Both the position numbers and the translations under genes were made by a program. A stretch of DNA of 64,000 bases. Source: Cellulophaga baltica (GTDB lineage Bacteria > Bacteroidota > Bacteroidia > Flavobacteriales > Flavobacteriaceae). Positions 1 through 8,875 of this stretch are shown piece by piece. The notes below the pieces were generated by a model. It was not told the DNA's origin. It made no database searches and was given only the letters and a program-made list of their open reading frames with translations. The stretch covers positions 170,820 to 234,819 of the forward strand of contig NZ_JAHKQN010000029.1 of NCBI RefSeq assembly GCF_018861125.1, read 5' to 3'. Every line of letters begins with the position of its first letter. Positions within the stretch are counted from its first letter, which is position 1.

Positions 1-500
1 TAGGAATCACATATAAATTTAATGTTATTAAAATGTTTTTTTTATCTAAATTTTTAAAAAAAGCTTGATTTTTCATTTTTTTTGATTTCATTTGTCATTC
101 CAAATAAGGGTATCACATAAAATATTTGGAACTATAGCTTTTTGCGAAATATAATGAACATTGTATTTATGTTCGGGACATTGGGTTCTATGAAGACCAA
201 TCCAATGTCAGCCTATAAAATGGGTAACCGAAACTCAGGAGTTTCTTCATTCGATTCTAATATCGTTAGTAGTCAGCACGATTATTTTTTCATTCCAACG
301 ACACAGCGTCAAATTATTATCTAGGTTTAGTTATACTTTATTTACTAATTACGGCAATTTTTTAAAAGTCATAATATTAGTTTAACATACTTAATTTAAA
401 ATTACATGATCTTGTATTCTAAAATGAGTTAACTTCATAGTGAGTTAATTTGTTTGTGATGAGGGTGTTATGTGACCAAAATAATTGATAATAATTAAAA
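1..500. other. AT-rich intergenic leader before speA
   Basis: Apart from the small ORF at 190-324 I see no gene here. The first 140 bases are T/A-rich homopolymer-like sequence. Bases 325-500 carry a pair of related GAGTTAA sequences near 426 and 440 but no clear hairpin or terminator. This is the likely regulatory region of the polyamine operon. Confidence 0.5.
190..324 (+). CDS. possible 44-aa leader ORF upstream of the polyamine operon
   Basis: An ATG at 190 opens a 44-codon frame ending at TAG 322-324; a TTG at 142 would lengthen it to 60 codons. The stretch is visibly less AT-rich than the DNA on both sides, and the peptide has a mixed composition (MKTNPMSAYKMGN at its start) instead of the Lys/Ile/Asn/Phe-rich composition of random frames in this genome. 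It lies 177 bp before arginine decarboxylase in the same direction. I do not recognise a family. It could be a real small gene, a regulatory leader peptide, or chance. No strong promoter or ribosome site is visible. Confidence 0.3.
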   Translation: MKTNPMSAYKMGNRNSGVSSFDSNIVSSQHDYFFIPTTQRQIII

Positions 501-1904
501 ATGAACACAAAATATATCGATCTAATTGATCAAACTTATTACTTTCCACAAGAAGAGTTTAAGTTAATTAATGAAGAGAATTTAACTTTTCATGGCATCC
601 CTTTAATGGATTTGGTTGAAAAATACGGTAGTCCGTTGAAATTTACATACCTACCAAAAATCTCTGATAATATCAATAGAGCAAAAGGTTGGTTTAAAAA
701 TTCTATTGAAAAAAACAATTACAAAGGTAAATACCACTATTGTTACTGTACTAAAAGTTCACATTTTCAACCGGTATTAAATGAGGTGTTAAATAATGAT
801 GTTCACATAGAAACGTCATCAGCCTACGATATTAATATTGTTGAGAATTTAAAGAAAAAAGGAAAAATAAAAGACGATACTTACGTAATATGCAACGGCT
901 TTAAAAGAGATGAGTATATTGACAATATTGGTCGCTTAATTAATGAAGGACATAGAAACTGTATTCCTATAATTGATAATTACGAAGAGATTGATTTACT
1001 TTCTGATGTAATTGATGACACTTTTAAAGTAGGCATTAGAATAGCATCTGAAGAAGAACCAAAATTTGAGTTTTATACTTCTCGTTTAGGAATAGGGTAT
1101 AAAAATATTGTCCCTTTTTATGAGAACCAGATAAAAGATAATGATAAGGTTGAGCTTAAAATGCTTCACTTTTTTATAAATACAGGTATTCGTGATAATG
1201 CGTATTACTGGAACGAGTTGGTGAAATGTTTAAAAGTATATATTCGCCTTAAAAAAGTTTGTCCGTCTTTAGATAGTTTAAATATTGGTGGAGGTTTCCC
1301 TATTAAAAACTCATTAGCATTTGAGTATGACTATCAATATATGATTGATGAGATTATCAATCAAATAAACATAGCATGTAAAGAAGCTGAGGTGCCTGTG
1401 CCACATATTTTTACAGAGTTCGGAAGTTTTACAGTAGGTGAAAGCGGTGGTGCTATTTATGAAATTTTGTATCAAAAACAACAAAACGATCGTGAAAAAT
1501 GGAATATGATAGATTCTTCTTTCATAACAACATTACCAGATACATGGGCGATAAACAAACGTTTTGTAATGCTACCAATTAACCGTTGGCAAGATGAATA
1601 TGAGCGTGTATTATTAGGTGGTTTAACTTGTGATAGTGATGATTATTACAATAGCGAACAGAATATGAATGCTATTTATTTGCCAAAATATAAAAGAGAT
1701 AAACCATTATATATCGGTTTTTTCAACACAGGAGCATACCAAGAAAGTATAGGTGGTTACGGTGGTTTGCAGCACTGTTTAATTCCGCAGCCAAAGCATA
1801 TACTTATTGATAAAGATTTACAAGGGAATATAACAACCAAATTATTTAACGAACAACAAAAGGCAGCAGATCTGCTAAAAATTTTAGGTTATGATAACAA
1901 CTAG
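501..1904 (+). CDS. speA: arginine decarboxylase (PLP-dependent, alanine racemase fold)
   Basis: Converts arginine to agmatine and CO2, the first step of the agmatine route to putrescine; cytoplasmic. The protein has 467 residues. The PLP-binding lysine is expected at K85 in the strand reading YCYCTKSSHF, and the glycine-rich phosphate loop LNIGGGFP lies near residue 260, as in fold type III decarboxylases. It is shorter than the roughly 630-660 residue proteobacterial SpeA and matches the compact Bacteroidota form. The ATG at 501 follows an A-rich stretch without a Shine-Dalgarno, normal for this phylum. It overlaps the next gene (agmatinase) by 14 bases, so the two are translationally coupled. 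A diaminopimelate or other basic amino acid decarboxylase is the alternative, but the agmatinase neighbour argues strongly for arginine. Confidence 0.88.
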   Translation: MNTKYIDLIDQTYYFPQEEFKLINEENLTFHGIPLMDLVEKYGSPLKFTYLPKISDNINRAKGWFKNSIEKNNYKGKYHYCYCTKSSHFQPVLNEVLNNDVHIETSSAYDINIVENLKKKGKIKDDTYVICNGFKRDEYIDNIGRLINEGHRNCIPIIDNYEEIDLLSDVIDDTFKVGIRIASEEEPKFEFYTSRLGIGYKNIVPFYENQIKDNDKVELKMLHFFINTGIRDNAYYWNELVKCLKVYIRLKKVCPSLDSLNIGGGFPIKNSLAFEYDYQYMIDEIINQINIACKEAEVPVPHIFTEFGSFTVGESGGAIYEILYQKQQNDREKWNMIDSSFITTLPDTWAINKRFVMLPINRWQDEYERVLLGGLTCDSDDYYNSEQNMNAIYLPKYKRDKPLYIGFFNTGAYQESIGGYGGLQHCLIPQPKHILIDKDLQGNITTKLFNEQQKAADLLKILGYDNN

Positions 1905-2835
1905 CAATTACGCGGGAATAGAAGATAAATTTGCGCAATTGGAAACGTCTAAGGTAGTTTTAATACCAGTGCCTTATGACGGAACAAGCACATGGGGAAA
2001 AGGTGCCGATAAGGGACCAGATGCTTTTTTAAAAGCATCTGAAAATATGGAATTGTATGACATTGAAACAGAAACTGAAGTGTACCAACAAGGTATCTAT
2101 TTAGCTGATGCTGTTTTAGAAAACAGTTCTCCTGAAGCCATGGTTGAAGCAGTGCATAAAACCACTAAAGATTTTATCAAGAGAAACAAGTTTGTTACTC
2201 TTTTTGGTGGTGAGCATTCAATTTCAATAGGTACTATTAGAGCCTTCAATGAGTGTTTTGATAACTTAACGGTTTTACATATTGACGCACATGCTGATTT
2301 ACGTGAATCATACGATGGTACAAAATATAATCATGCCTGTGCGGTTCATGAAGCGAGTCAAACAACAAACCTAATTCAAGTTGGTATTCGTTCTATGGAT
2401 GCTATTGAAAAAACGTTTATGGATGAAGAAAAAACCTTCTTTGCTCATGATATGGTTAGTGATGAATATTGGATGGATAAGGTTATCGATCTTATGACTG
2501 AAAATGTATTAATTACTTTTGATTTAGATGCGTTAGACCCAAGTATTATACCATCAACAGGAACACCTGAACCAGGAGGTTTGTTATGGTATGAAACTTT
2601 AGAATTTTTAAAAGAAGTATTTAAAGAGAAAAATGTTGTAGGTTTTGATATTGTTGAGCTTTGCCCAAATGAAGTAGATAAGTCATCAGATTTTCTTGCA
2701 GCAAAATTATATTACAAAATGTTAAGTTATAAATTTATGGGTGAAGCCGTTGACGATGTATACGATAACTCATATGATTTGGGGTATAAAAATGGAGTAA
2801 CAAACAATTCAAAATTTGACAATGACGACGAATAA
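1891..2835 (+). CDS. speB: agmatinase (ureohydrolase family)
   Basis: Hydrolyses agmatine to putrescine and urea with a binuclear manganese centre. All family metal ligands are visible: His109 in GGEHS, Asp132/His134/Asp136 in HIDAHAD, and Asp211/Asp213 in TFDLDALDP. The 314-residue length is normal for bacterial agmatinase. Arginase and formiminoglutamase share the fold, but the position directly after arginine decarboxylase, with a 14-base overlap, favours agmatinase. It also overlaps the following gene, so three polyamine genes form one tightly coupled unit. Confidence 0.9.
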   Translation: MITTSNYAGIEDKFAQLETSKVVLIPVPYDGTSTWGKGADKGPDAFLKASENMELYDIETETEVYQQGIYLADAVLENSSPEAMVEAVHKTTKDFIKRNKFVTLFGGEHSISIGTIRAFNECFDNLTVLHIDAHADLRESYDGTKYNHACAVHEASQTTNLIQVGIRSMDAIEKTFMDEEKTFFAHDMVSDEYWMDKVIDLMTENVLITFDLDALDPSIIPSTGTPEPGGLLWYETLEFLKEVFKEKNVVGFDIVELCPNEVDKSSDFLAAKLYYKMLSYKFMGEAVDDVYDNSYDLGYKNGVTNNSKFDNDDE

Positions 2836-3799
2836 AGGAGCAATTTCTAATTTTATAGAAAAATATTATTTACACTTTAATGCGGCAGCTTTAGTTGATG
2901 CTGCAATGGGGTATGAAGAGCAATTAAATAATGGTGCTAAAATGTTAGTATCATTAGCTGGGGCTATGAGTACGGCAGAATTAGGTAAAATATTTGCAGA
3001 GGTTATTCGTCAAGATAAAGTGCAAATTATTTCTTGTACAGGTGCAAATCTTGAAGAAGATATCATGAACTTGGTAGCTCATTCGCACTATAAACGTGTG
3101 CCTAATTACCGTGATTTAACACCACAAGATGAGTGGGACCTTTTAGAAAAAGGGTTAAACAGAGTTACAGATACTTGTATTCCTGAAGAAGAGGCTTTTA
3201 GAAGATTGCAAGAACATATTTTTAAAATTTGGAAAGATGCTGAAGATGCTGGTGAGCGTTATTTGCCACATGAATTTATGTATAAAATGCTTTTATCAGG
3301 TGTGCTTGAAGAACATTATGAGATAGATTTAAAAGATTCTTGGATGTATGCTGCTGCAGAAAAAAACTTACCTATTATTTGTCCAGGTTGGGAAGATAGT
3401 ACAATGGGTAACATTTTTGCATCATATGTACTAAAAGGAGAATTGAAGGCTAGTACTATGAAGTCTGGTATTGAGTATATGACTTTTTTGGCAGATTGGT
3501 ATACTGATAATTCTGAAAACGGAATTGGATTTTTCCAAATTGGAGGAGGTATTGCTGGTGATTTCCCTATTTGTGTTGTACCTATGTTATATCAAGATAT
3601 GGAACGAACAGAAACTCCTTTTTGGAGCTATTTCTGTCAAATAAGCGATTCAACCACAAGTTATGGTTCGTACTCTGGCGCAGTGCCAAATGAAAAAATA
3701 ACTTGGGGAAAATTAGATATTAACACCCCAAAATTCATCATTGAAAGTGATGCTACAATAGTTGCACCATTAGTATTTGCTTATTTATTAGACATGTAA
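2822..3799 (+). CDS. deoxyhypusine synthase-like protein, probable polyamine synthase
   Basis: Belongs to the deoxyhypusine synthase family (NAD-dependent aminobutyl transfer from spermidine). Bacteria lack the eIF5A substrate, and family members in bacteria are linked to homospermidine formation. Family hallmarks seen are LAGAMSTAELG near residue 45, the NAD-site stretch ending in WEDSTMGN, a GGG turn near 241, and SGAVPNEKITWGKLD near the C-terminus. The lysine that normally follows the GGG turn (GGGxxKH/KN, the covalent-imine residue of the eukaryotic enzyme) is absent; the sequence here is GGGIAGDFPI. I chose the ATG at 2822 over the in-frame TTG at 2816; either start overlaps speB. The position after speA-speB suggests it uses putrescine or agmatine, but the product is inference. 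Confidence 0.75.
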   Translation: MTTNKGAISNFIEKYYLHFNAAALVDAAMGYEEQLNNGAKMLVSLAGAMSTAELGKIFAEVIRQDKVQIISCTGANLEEDIMNLVAHSHYKRVPNYRDLTPQDEWDLLEKGLNRVTDTCIPEEEAFRRLQEHIFKIWKDAEDAGERYLPHEFMYKMLLSGVLEEHYEIDLKDSWMYAAAEKNLPIICPGWEDSTMGNIFASYVLKGELKASTMKSGIEYMTFLADWYTDNSENGIGFFQIGGGIAGDFPICVVPMLYQDMERTETPFWSYFCQISDSTTSYGSYSGAVPNEKITWGKLDINTPKFIIESDATIVAPLVFAYLLDM

Positions 3800-3803
3800 T
3801 ATT

Positions 3804-4109
3804 ATGGACAATTTAAAAAGAGTTATCGTAGATTTTAAAAAGTTGACACCTGAGGTTTTAAAGCTTTTGGTAGAAAAATATCCTGATGGTTATGATGATT
3901 TAAATATTATTTCATTCAAAAATGCTCATAATGAGCGAATAGAAGCTGTTGAGGTAACTACTGAAGATACTAAGTATTTGGTAAAAATTAGTGCCAAGCT
4001 TGAAACTACAATGGCAAATTATGATGAGGATGATTATGAAGATTTTGAAGATGATGATCCTGCAGCAGTAGTTGACCCTGAAGAATTAGGTGAAGATTTA
4101 GAAGATTAA
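3804..4109 (+). CDS. small acidic protein of unknown function
   Basis: I do not recognise a family. The 101 residues divide into a mixed alpha/beta-looking N-terminal two thirds ([19 protein letters not shown]...) and a strongly acidic tail from about residue 73 rich in Asp and Glu. There is no signal peptide or membrane segment, so it is probably cytoplasmic. It starts 4 bases after the deoxyhypusine-synthase-like gene and lies 50 bases before the RimK-type ligase, clearly within the operon. A role with the polyamine enzymes or as a RimK substrate is possible (its C-terminus is Glu/Asp-rich), but that is speculation. Confidence 0.75.
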   Translation: MDNLKRVIVDFKKLTPEVLKLLVEKYPDGYDDLNIISFKNAHNERIEAVEVTTEDTKYLVKISAKLETTMANYDEDDYEDFEDDDPAAVVDPEELGEDLED

Positions 4110-4159
4110 TAAAAATAGTAAGGTCAATTAAGAGACTTTCAATTAAAAAAAATAGAATA

Positions 4160-5530
4160 TTGGAAAATTTAAAAGTAGTAGGTAGTGAAGAGTGGTGTGT
4201 TTTTGGTGATTTAGGTATTCCTGCCATAAAGGCAAGAGTTGATTCTGGGGCAAAAACATCATCAATACAAGCTGCTAACACTAAAGTTTTTACAAAAGGT
4301 GCTCAAGAGTGGGTGAAATTTGAAGTAAACCCCATTCAAGATAACCGAAGTATAACAATTAAAACGGAAGCAAAATTAATAGACAGAAGAACAGTAAAAA
4401 GTTCTTCTGGTATTGCTGAAGAACGTTTTGTTGTACGTACGCCAATTACTTTAGGTGATGATACTTTTGAGATAGAGTTAACTTTAGCAAATAGAGATAC
4501 GATGGAGTTTCGTATGCTATTGGGTAGAGAAGCTTTAAATAATAGATTCGTTGTAAATTCTGCTGAGAATTTTCTAATTCAAGATTTTACGTCAGCAGAA
4601 ATTATTGGTAAATATTCTAACTATTTTAAAGAGAAAACAGGTCTTAAAATTGCCGTATTAGCTAGTAACCCTAACCTGTATAGTAATAAAAGGTTAATGG
4701 AAGCAGGACAAGCTCGCGGTCATGAAATGGTGTTTTTAAATGTAGAACATTCATACATGAAATTAGATGCAAATTCTCCTGAAATTAGATACCGTGGTGG
4801 TAATATTTTAAATGAATTTGATGCTATTATTCCTCGTATTAAACCTGCAGTTACATTTTATGGTTGTGCTTTAATTCGTCAGTTTGATAATTTAGGTGTG
4901 TATTGTTTAAACACGGCAGAATCTATAACGCAATCTCGTGATAAGTTGTTTGCGTCGCAATTGTTTTCTAAAAATGATATTCATATTCCTATTACAGGTT
5001 TTGCAAAATCACCATTAGATACAAAAGATTTGATTAGAATGGTAAACGGTGCACCTTTAATAATTAAGCTGTTGGAAAGTACACAAGGTAAAGGTGTTGT
5101 TTTAGCAGAAACAAATAAAGCAGCTGAAAGTGTTATAAATGCTTTTAAAAGTGTGCAAACAAATATATTAGTGCAAGAGTTTATTAAAGAAGCAAACGGA
5201 CAAGATATTCGTTGTTTTGTAGTAAATGGTAAAGTAATCGCATCGATGCAGAGACAAGCTGCTAAGGGTGAGTTTAGAGCTAATATTCACCAAGGTGGAA
5301 AAGCATCTGTAATTAAAATTACTCAAGAAGAAAAGAAGTTAGCTATTAAAGCAGCTAAAGTACTAAACCTTGCAGTTGCAGGTGTAGATATTATTCGTTC
5401 TAATAAAGGGCCATTGCTGTTAGAGGTAAATTCTTCTCCAGGCTTAGAGGGTATTGAAAATGCTACAGGAAAAGATATTGCGAATAGTATGATTATGGCT
5501 ATTGAAGCAAAATTGAAGTTTAAACTTTAA
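4160..5530 (+). CDS. rimK: RimK-type ATP-grasp ligase with N-terminal retropepsin-like domain
   Basis: Two domains are visible. Residues 1-140 match the RimK-associated retropepsin-like family (often named ATP-dependent zinc protease), with the active-site-like [11 protein letters not shown] near residue 28. Residues 165-456 are an ATP-grasp carboxylate-amine ligase like RimK, with the nucleotide loop [11 protein letters not shown] and the metal-binding [15 protein letters not shown]. coli RimK adds glutamates to ribosomal protein S6, and the family can make poly-glutamate. The start is TTG at 4160, reading MENLKVVG; no in-frame ATG is near. It is last in the polyamine operon and is followed by a strong terminator. 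The fused form is common in Bacteroidota; the true substrate here is unknown. Confidence 0.85.
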   Translation: MENLKVVGSEEWCVFGDLGIPAIKARVDSGAKTSSIQAANTKVFTKGAQEWVKFEVNPIQDNRSITIKTEAKLIDRRTVKSSSGIAEERFVVRTPITLGDDTFEIELTLANRDTMEFRMLLGREALNNRFVVNSAENFLIQDFTSAEIIGKYSNYFKEKTGLKIAVLASNPNLYSNKRLMEAGQARGHEMVFLNVEHSYMKLDANSPEIRYRGGNILNEFDAIIPRIKPAVTFYGCALIRQFDNLGVYCLNTAESITQSRDKLFASQLFSKNDIHIPITGFAKSPLDTKDLIRMVNGAPLIIKLLESTQGKGVVLAETNKAAESVINAFKSVQTNILVQEFIKEANGQDIRCFVVNGKVIASMQRQAAKGEFRANIHQGGKASVIKITQEEKKLAIKAAKVLNLAVAGVDIIRSNKGPLLLEVNSSPGLEGIENATGKDIANSMIMAIEAKLKFKL

Positions 5531-5548
5531 GTAAAAAATAATGAAATG

Positions 5549-5581
5549 AATCCCTTTGCTAAATTAGCGAAGGGATTTTTT
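5549..5581 (+). terminator. rho-independent terminator of the polyamine-rimK operon
   Basis: Arms 5549-5562 and 5564-5577 pair along about 14 positions (AATCCCTTTGCTAA with TTAGCGAAGGGATT, one G-T pair), followed by a run of T to 5581. It lies 19 bases after the rimK stop. Confidence 0.85.
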
Positions 5582-5651
5582 AGTTTGTAAAATGGTTTTA
5601 ACATATTGGTTGATGATTACAAACGGAACTAAAAATTTGTACTTTAGCATT

Positions 5652-6146
5652 ATGAAAAAATTATTGGTTTTATTTCTATGTATTACAGGATTATTATCTT
5701 GTAAAGAGGGAAAAACAACTGAAGAAAAAGTTGAAGAGGCAAGTGTATTATTAGATTTAAAGAAAATACCTAAAAAAGTTGAACCAAGTGCTGCGGCAAT
5801 AGAAGCTTTTACTGATTGGCCAGAATTTAATGCGTTGCAAAGATCTTTTGAAGGAATTTATGATTGTGAAACTGATGATGACCTTACTATTATAGTAGAA
5901 GATTTAATTGAGAAAGAAAAACTTTTAATAGAATCTGATTATCCAGAAATTTTTGATAGAGAAGATATTAAAAGCAGACAAAAAGTTTTTAGAACGTATG
6001 TGCTAAAAATTAAGATGAATAAAACTTTCAACATTAACCCTAGAGAAGCTGTGATTGAAATGGTTAATGCATTTAACGCATATAACAATCAGTTTTCAAT
6101 AGTAATGACTAGCAAATTAGACACTAAAATTTTATTTGATGAGTAA
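5652..6146 (+). CDS. small lipoprotein of unknown function
   Basis: A 164-residue protein starting at ATG 5652. An in-frame ATG 60 bases upstream (5592) is rejected because only the 5652 start gives a proper lipoprotein signal, MKKLLVLFLCITGLLSC, with lipobox Cys17. After a Lys/Glu-rich linker the mature part contains aromatic and acidic helices (for example TDWPEFNALQRSFEGIYDC) and is likely an alpha-helical periplasmic or outer-membrane-anchored domain. I do not recognise a family. It overlaps the next gene by 8 bases, so the two are co-translated. A TACTTTAG sequence just upstream resembles the Bacteroidota -7 box and would give a very short leader. Confidence 0.8.
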   Translation: MKKLLVLFLCITGLLSCKEGKTTEEKVEEASVLLDLKKIPKKVEPSAAAIEAFTDWPEFNALQRSFEGIYDCETDDDLTIIVEDLIEKEKLLIESDYPEIFDREDIKSRQKVFRTYVLKIKMNKTFNINPREAVIEMVNAFNAYNNQFSIVMTSKLDTKILFDE

Positions 6147-6675
6147 ATTATTTCTAACCTTAGTACTTTTTGTTTCATTATTAAGCTTTGGGCAACAAAA
6201 GGATGATGAAATTAAAATTGCTATTAGTAATAAAGACAATAGTAAAGAAAAAAAAGAGATTAGAAGTGTATTAAATAATTGGCATAAAGCAGCGGCTGAT
6301 GCTGAGTTTGATAACTACTTTAGTTACATGACTAGTAATAGTGTTTTTATTGGAACAGATAATAAAGAAAATTGGCAGAATGAAGAATTTAAAACATATT
6401 CAAAACCACATTTTGATAAAGGTAAAGCTTGGAGTTTTAAATCAATAGATCGTAACATTTATATTAATGAAACAAATGATTTTGCTTGGTTTGATGAATT
6501 ACTTGATACGCAAATGAAAATTTGCAGAGGTTCAGGTGTTCTACAAAAAGTAGAAGGTGAGTGGAAAATTGCTCATTATGTTTTATCTATAACTATACCA
6601 AATGAAAAGGTTGAAGAAGCTATTAAATTAAAAAATACTTCAGACAGTTTGTTTAAAGAAACAATGAAGCAGTAA
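6139..6675 (+). CDS. exported NTF2-like (SnoaL/DUF4440-type) protein
   Basis: A 178-residue protein from ATG 6139 (a TTG one codon upstream is less likely) with a Sec signal peptide MSKLFLTLVLFVSLLSFGQ. The mature region reads as an NTF2-like cone fold: EIRSVLNNWHKAAADAEFD, then YMTSNSVFIGTD, a central strand with DFAWFDELLDT, and the terminal EGEWKIAHYVLSI strand typical of SnoaL_3-type domains. Members are small ligand-binding or stress-associated proteins; the ligand cannot be told from sequence. It shares a transcript with the upstream lipoprotein and ends at a bidirectional terminator. Confidence 0.82.
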   Translation: MSKLFLTLVLFVSLLSFGQQKDDEIKIAISNKDNSKEKKEIRSVLNNWHKAAADAEFDNYFSYMTSNSVFIGTDNKENWQNEEFKTYSKPHFDKGKAWSFKSIDRNIYINETNDFAWFDELLDTQMKICRGSGVLQKVEGEWKIAHYVLSITIPNEKVEEAIKLKNTSDSLFKETMKQ

Positions 6676-6692
6676 TAGCTAATGATTCAAAT

Positions 6693-6721
6693 AAAAAAGC
6701 GAGCAAATAGCTCGCTTTTTT
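6693..6721. terminator. bidirectional terminator
   Basis: GCGAGC (6699-6704) pairs with GCTCGC (6710-6715) around a 5-base loop, flanked by A-run and T-run. It serves both the NTF2-like gene (plus) and the convergent TPR gene (minus, ending 6730). Confidence 0.85.
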
Positions 6722-6729
6722 ATTGTGTT

Positions 6730-7434
6730 TTATTTTTCCGTTTTTACGGGGTCAATAGGTTCTTTTCTTGATTCTAATGCTTGTTTTGTTAAGCTAGCTA
6801 AATTAAAATTAGGTGCTATTTCTAATGCTTTATTTATTGAAGTTAAAGCATCATCTATATTATTTTTATCAAGGTTAAATTGTACTAAACCTTTTAAATT
6901 ATAAAAAGCTGCTTTTAATGAAACTTCATACGGTTGTTGGCGCTCATAAAATGCATGTTTCATGTCATCTTTAGCATTTGCTAAACCATATTCAATATAT
7001 GTCATAGCTCCATTTGAATCCTCAGTTTGTATTTTTAAATCAGCTAATTCATAAGCTAAATATGGGTTTTGATTTCTATTATAAAGCACCTGAAATTGCT
7101 CAATGGCTCTTTTTGGTTGGTTGAGTGCTTTTAGTGATATTGCTTTTACTTGTACAGCTAAATCAGAATCGCTGTCTTTTTTATCAATACCGATTGTATT
7201 TAATGCTTGCATATGCTGCCCATCATTTGCATAAATGTAAGCTAAGGTATCTTTACGTTGTTCTGAAGGTGATATTACATTTAAATGTGTTAAAGCATTT
7301 ATTACGCCACTCACATCGCCTTGGTTTCTCATTTCTTTATAAAATGCCTCGTAATGTTTTTGTAGTTCAGTTTTGGTTTGTGCAGAGGCTAATAATCCCA
7401 TACACATTAGTAAAGCAAACACTATTTTTTTCAT
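6730..7434 (-). CDS. exported TPR-like protein
   Basis: 234 residues with a signal peptide MKKIVFALLMCMGLLASAQ followed by degenerate tetratricopeptide repeats: segments such as LAYIYANDGQHMQALNTI, AIEQFQVLYNRNQNPYLAYE and AFYNLKGLVQFNLDKNNID have TPR spacing. The last repeat ends in DALTSINKALEIAPNFNLA, a canonical TPR helix B. Likely a periplasmic protein-interaction scaffold; no partner is evident because the gene is monocistronic between the shared terminator and an upstream gap. It is a common uncharacterised type in Flavobacteriaceae. Confidence 0.8.
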   Translation of the reverse strand: MKKIVFALLMCMGLLASAQTKTELQKHYEAFYKEMRNQGDVSGVINALTHLNVISPSEQRKDTLAYIYANDGQHMQALNTIGIDKKDSDSDLAVQVKAISLKALNQPKRAIEQFQVLYNRNQNPYLAYELADLKIQTEDSNGAMTYIEYGLANAKDDMKHAFYERQQPYEVSLKAAFYNLKGLVQFNLDKNNIDDALTSINKALEIAPNFNLASLTKQALESRKEPIDPVKTEK

Positions 7435-7518
7435 AATTGTTCTAAAAATTGGATTGCTAAGCTATAAAAATTATTTATAGTACGCTGTTAAAGAAAACTA
7501 TATGAAAAAGTATAAAAG

Positions 7519-7557
7519 CAAAAAGAGATGTCTTTTATCAAAAAACATCTCTTTTCT
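7519..7557 (-). terminator. terminator of the 124-aa gene
   Basis: AAAAGAGATGT (7521-7531) pairs with ACATCTCTTTT (7545-7555). On the minus strand it lies 24 bases after the stop of the gene ending at 7581 and is followed by a T-rich stretch. Confidence 0.7.
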
Positions 7558-7580
7558 TCTCGATTAGTTGGTATTAGGTC

Positions 7581-7955
7581 TTAAATAGCCACTTTGTTTG
7601 TATTCATTAGCGGATAAGAATGTATTAAACTTGCATAAAATGCAATACTCTTATTGTCATTTACGATACAGCCTTTTAAAAATTCAATTAAATTCATAAA
7701 ATAGAAATTGGCACGTACTGTTGGTATGTGCATGTTTACCTGGTTAGGGTTGTATATGGTATCATCTAGTACTATATCCATTTCAATTCTCTTGCGATGA
7801 TAATCAATTGACACATTAGTGGCGTTATAGCATTTTTTGATAATTGCTATGTGTAGGGTTTCATTTTTTAAAGTTATTTTTCGATTTGGATAGCTCTGCG
7901 CAATTAAACTTTCTATATCAGAAAGTACTCTTGTTTTTAAACTTATTTGTCCCAT
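7581..7955 (-). CDS. hypothetical protein, 124 aa
   Basis: I do not recognise a family. The protein has no signal peptide or membrane helix. It shows alternating strand-like segments (KITLKNETLHIAII, VSIDYHRKRIEMDIVLDD) and a C-terminal helical part with two Cys and several aromatic residues. It is a stand-alone minus-strand gene with its own terminator and upstream gaps of more than 100 bases on both sides. Codon use matches the neighbours, so it looks like a genuine lineage gene. Confidence 0.6.
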   Translation of the reverse strand: MGQISLKTRVLSDIESLIAQSYPNRKITLKNETLHIAIIKKCYNATNVSIDYHRKRIEMDIVLDDTIYNPNQVNMHIPTVRANFYFMNLIEFLKGCIVNDNKSIAFYASLIHSYPLMNTNKVAI

Positions 7956-8065
7956 AATAACCGACTTTTAATTTAGATTAAAGGTATTATTATTACGACT
8001 AAAGTAATTCCCAATTAACTTTCTTACAGTTTAATTGTTGTGAAAAGAATTGTTTGTGTGGTGAA

Positions 8066-8875
8066 CTAACTTATAATTGAAGTTTGAAATTCAAAATCTT
8101 TAACGTTTGTAAGAAAAAATGGGTTCACTTTTTTACCTTTTCTGTTATTGTTTAACAAATAATCGGGGCTGTTTAGCCCTTTTTTGCTAGCTTCTTGTGT
8201 ATAGTACTCTTTTTTTGAAGGGTGATGGGGGTAAACAGCATTTATAGTTTGTTGCCACCAATTATTTTTTATGACCTCAAAAATGATGCGAATACAATCA
8301 TTTCTGTGGATTAGGTTTACAGGCATATTACCATTTTCTATTTTTTCTTTTTTTGAAAGCATAGTTACTGGGTGCCTATCTTCACTAATCAATCCTCCGA
8401 ACCTAATAATTGTGGTTTGTAGTGAGGTTTCATTACTAAATAATTGTTCAGATATTAATAGTTGTTTGCCAGATTCTGTTACGGGTTCTGGTGTGGTAGC
8501 TTCAGTTACATCACCTTCAAAATTACCATAAACAGCTGTACTACTTGCAAAAATTATTTTTTTGACTTTAGATTTTTTAATTACGGAGAGCAATAACTCC
8601 ATTTTAGAAATATAATTTTCTTTGTTGGCTCCACGTAATTTTGGTGGTACATTAATTACAAGTGTCTGTATATCATTCAAAAAATCGTTGATATTACCAG
8701 TTATTCCACTTTCAGAAAGTGAAATGACAAAAGCATTAACCCCCTCTTTTTTTAAACTTTCTATTTTATTTTTTGACGTTGTAGTACCTTTTACGGTATA
8801 TTCTTTTTTAATGAAAGATTTTGCTAATGGTAATCCTAACCATCCACAACCCATAATTCCGATAGTTTTATTCAA
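8066..8875 (-). CDS. NAD(P)-binding SDR-family protein (YeeZ-like)
   Basis: 269 residues with an N-terminal Rossmann motif GIMGCGWLGLPLAKSF and an extended-SDR core: IIFASSTAVYGNFEG carries the Ser/Tyr region, and VNLIHRNDCIRIIFEVI matches the extended-SDR HVDD-like segment. The overall pattern resembles YeeZ/YbjS-type NAD-dependent epimerase/dehydratase proteins of unknown substrate. The start overlaps the upstream peptidase gene by 8 bases, so both are likely on one message. The catalytic Lys of YxxxK is not obvious (TAVYGNFEGD), so enzymatic activity is uncertain. Confidence 0.78.
   Translation of the reverse strand: MNKTIGIMGCGWLGLPLAKSFIKKEYTVKGTTTSKNKIESLKKEGVNAFVISLSESGITGNINDFLNDIQTLVINVPPKLRGANKENYISKMELLLSVIKKSKVKKIIFASSTAVYGNFEGDVTEATTPEPVTESGKQLLISEQLFSNETSLQTTIIRFGGLISEDRHPVTMLSKKEKIENGNMPVNLIHRNDCIRIIFEVIKNNWWQQTINAVYPHHPSKKEYYTQEASKKGLNSPDYLLNNNRKGKKVNPFFLTNVKDFEFQTSIIS

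Noticed and set aside
5592-5651. 20-codon extension of the lipoprotein gene
   Set aside because: The extension destroys the lipoprotein signal that begins at ATG 5652.
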